Origin: Granulibacter bethesdensis
GTDB taxonomy: Bacteria; Pseudomonadota; Alphaproteobacteria; Acetobacterales; Acetobacteraceae
Direction: 5' to 3'
Assembly: GCF_001889545.1 (NCBI RefSeq)
Contig: NZ_CP018194.1
Location: 1,400,501-1,464,500 of the forward strand
Length of the DNA: 64,000 bases
A program made the translations under genes and the position numbers. Shown piece after piece: positions 62,478-64,000 of the stretch. Under the pieces are notes generated by a model, which saw only the letters and a program-made list of their open reading frames with translations, was not told where the DNA came from and did not search any database. The stretch's first letter is position 1. Every line of letters begins with the position of its first letter.

Positions 62478-62507
62478 AAAAAACCGGCTCATGAGCCGGT
62501 TTTTTTT
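62478..62507. terminator. Bidirectional terminator between the TPR gene and lolD
   Basis: ACCGGCTCATGAGCCGGT (62483-62500) is an exact palindrome, with an A-run on the left and eight Ts on the right (62500-62507). It can end both the TPR message and the convergent lolD message. Confidence 0.92.
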
Positions 62508-62530
62508 ATGCCTTATCAAAACTCGTCTGT

Positions 62531-63220
62531 TCAGGCGGGAACGATCCGCCCCTCCCGGATGGTGACCTGACGGTCCATCCGGCCTGCAAGATCAGGATTA
62601 TGAGTGGCAATCAGGGCCGCTACATTCTGATGCCGGACGGCATTCAGCAAAGCCGAAAACACGGTCTCGGCAGTATGAACATCAAGATTCCCCGTCGGCT
62701 CATCCGCCAGCAGCACGGCTGGGCCGTTCGCCAGCGCCCGGGCGATGGCGACACGCTGTTGCTCCCCCCCTGACAGCATACCCGGCAGATGGGACGCCCG
62801 ATGCTGCAAGCCAAATGCACTGAGCAGGGCCAACGCAGTTTGCTCCGCCTGCCTGCGTGTTCTGCCCGCAATCATTTGCGGCAGAACGACATTTTCCAGT
62901 GCGGAAAACTCCCCGAGCAAATGATGGAATTGATACACGAAACCCAGATGATCGCGCCGCAGCGCTGTTCTGGCCGTATCGGACAGGCCGCCAGCATCAT
63001 GGCTGCCAATCCAGACCCTGCCCTCATCCGGTTTTTCAAGCAAACCAGCCAGATGCAGCAAGGTCGACTTGCCCGTACCTGAAGGCGCTACCAGCGCCAC
63101 GATTTCACCCGGTCGCAGCTCCAGATCGGCATGATTGAGTACCACAAGATCCTGGTCACCACTGCGATAACGGCGTGTGACCTGCTCCAGCCGCAGGGCG
63201 CAGGAAGAGCGGTCACTCAT
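62531..63220 (-). CDS. lolD: Lipoprotein-releasing system ATPase LolD
   Basis: A 229-residue ABC ATPase: Walker [10 protein letters not shown], LolD motif [18 protein letters not shown], signature [15 protein letters not shown], Walker [13 protein letters not shown] and the switch His in [10 protein letters not shown]. It powers LolCE, which extracts lipoproteins from the inner membrane for transport to the outer membrane. The start at 63220 overlaps the lolC stop by 8 bp, so the two are coupled; the frame is open to 63256. Confidence 0.95.
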   Translation of the reverse strand: MSDRSSCALRLEQVTRRYRSGDQDLVVLNHADLELRPGEIVALVAPSGTGKSTLLHLAGLLEKPDEGRVWIGSHDAGGLSDTARTALRRDHLGFVYQFHHLLGEFSALENVVLPQMIAGRTRRQAEQTALALLSAFGLQHRASHLPGMLSGGEQQRVAIARALANGPAVLLADEPTGNLDVHTAETVFSALLNAVRHQNVAALIATHNPDLAGRMDRQVTIREGRIVPA

Positions 63221-64000
63221 GACGCAAAGCCTCGACAGGATCGGTACGGGCCGCACGCCAACTTGGATAGAGTGTGGCCATTACCGAAAGGATCAGGGCG
63301 AGCAGCACGGTTTTAATCACCTCTGCCCAGTCCACCGTATCCGGCAGGGCCGTCAGCATGAAAACCGATGAATCAAACACCTGGCCGCCACTGATGTCTT
63401 CAATCCAGTGCTGGATGGCCACAATGTTCCGGCAGATCGCAATGCCGATGACGGTACCGATCACCGTACCGCTGATACCGATAAAGGCGCCGCACATCAG
63501 GAAAATACGCATCACAGCACCGCTTGATGCCCCCATGGTGCGCAGAATGGCGATGTCGCGGCGCTTGTCCTTCACCAGCATGATCAGGGAGGAAATCACG
63601 TTGAAGGCAGCCACCAGAATGATCAGCCCCAGCACGATGAACATCGTGTCCTGCTGCACCCTCAACACACCAAGCAGCAGATCATTGCTGTGCCGCCAGT
63701 CCCGAGCGAACGCTTTCTGGCCGTTCAGGGCCTGACGCAGGTCAGGCACGATCGCATCCACCTGATCAGGCTGATGCACACGGATTTCGATCCCGGTCGC
63801 ACCATCCGGCTTCTGGAAGAAAATCTGTGCCGCCCGCAAAGGCAAAAATACGACGCCGCTGTCGTACTGGCTCAGCCCGGCCGAGAACACTGCCGCCACC
63901 CGGTAGGTCGCAACCCGTGGAATGACTCCGATGGCCGTCGCCGCCCCTTCTTTTGCAAGCAAGGTAACCGGATCGCCGGGACGCAGCCTGAATTTCTGCG
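63213..64000 (-). CDS. lolC: Lipoprotein-releasing system permease LolC/LolE, C-terminal part (gene cut by window edge)
   Basis: At least 262 residues are visible; the gene continues past the right edge, where the frame is still open ([18 protein letters not shown]). It shows a periplasmic region, then FtsX-like helices: [49 protein letters not shown], and the final helix [20 protein letters not shown] before the C-terminus [10 protein letters not shown]. This is the membrane component that works with LolD. LolC and LolE cannot be told apart from this part. Confidence 0.92.
   Translation of the reverse strand, partial: QKFRLRPGDPVTLLAKEGAATAIGVIPRVATYRVAAVFSAGLSQYDSGVVFLPLRAAQIFFQKPDGATGIEIRVHQPDQVDAIVPDLRQALNGQKAFARDWRHSNDLLLGVLRVQQDTMFIVLGLIILVAAFNVISSLIMLVKDKRRDIAILRTMGASSGAVMRIFLMCGAFIGISGTVIGTVIGIAICRNIVAIQHWIEDISGGQVFDSSVFMLTALPDTVDWAEVIKTVLLALILSVMATLYPSWRAARTDPVEALRHE

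Noticed and set aside
1-64000. CRISPR arrays, rRNA genes or intact insertion sequences
   Set aside because: No regularly spaced repeats, no rRNA-like sequence and no transposase gene were seen.

Overview
This window reads as a chromosomal segment of an alphaproteobacterium of the family Acetobacteraceae, with Granulibacter bethesdensis as my best guess from gene content and order (inference, not a database match). Supporting points are the dusB-ntrB-ntrC order, the dgt-argS-SPOR-nagZ-scpAB-tatBC-serS block, the rpsB-tsf pair with an alphaproteobacterial type leader, a cyoABCD ubiquinol oxidase and fairly high G+C. Coding is dense, mostly on the minus strand, and almost all of it is housekeeping.

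Layout. 1-7.0 kb: nitrogen two-component genes (ntrC cut by the window edge, ntrB, dusB), a gloA-glcD-glcE operon, rpmJ and two small membrane proteins. 7.26-10.58 kb: the only clearly accessory segment. It starts behind tRNA-Ser(GCU) and ends at the stop codon of a glycosyltransferase gene. It holds an EVE-domain gene, a 5'-truncated MarR gene, and a tetR-yciI-tag cassette bracketed by two diverged direct repeats of about 108 bp that look like relic 3' ends of a lost mobile gene. 10.6-19.2 kb: glycosyltransferase, MscS channel, glmS-glmU (UDP-GlcNAc supply), gph, envelope proteins. 19.4-21.7 kb: tRNA-Val(CAC) and a urate-to-allantoin set (uraD, uraH, puuD). 21.8-28.5 kb: YdjM-like protein, sthA, yajC, a DUF815 ATPase, an M48 protease with a frameshifted DUF898 gene, and panB. 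28.5-40 kb: serS, tatC, tatB, scpB, scpA, an M50 protease, nagZ, a SPOR protein, argS, dgt, then divergent erpA and xthA. 40-45.7 kb: two MFS transporters and a NitT/TauT-type ABC importer. 45.7-51.4 kb: a TolC/RND/HlyD metal-type efflux system. 51.7-55.7 kb: cyoDCBA. 56-61.7 kb: tsf, rpsB, dnaE. 61.9-64 kb: a TPR protein, lolD and a lolC/E gene that runs off the window.

The genes connect in a few ways. Gph makes glycolate that GlcDE could oxidise, and GloA upstream of glcD suggests D-lactate as another substrate. GlmS and GlmU feed peptidoglycan, and NagZ and the SPOR protein act on it. XthA and Tag are base excision repair enzymes. The Cyo oxidase takes electrons from ubiquinol, the pool to which flavin dehydrogenases such as GlcDE would deliver.

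I found no CRISPR array, intact insertion sequence or recognisable defence system. The strongest non-gene signals are an H-type pseudoknot directly upstream of the rpsB ribosome binding site, the repeat-bracketed cassette, a perfect 15-bp inverted repeat in front of tetR, a tRNA-Val leader that copies the tRNA's own 3' acceptor strand, and a 22-nt copy of the tRNA-Ser 3' end inside gph.
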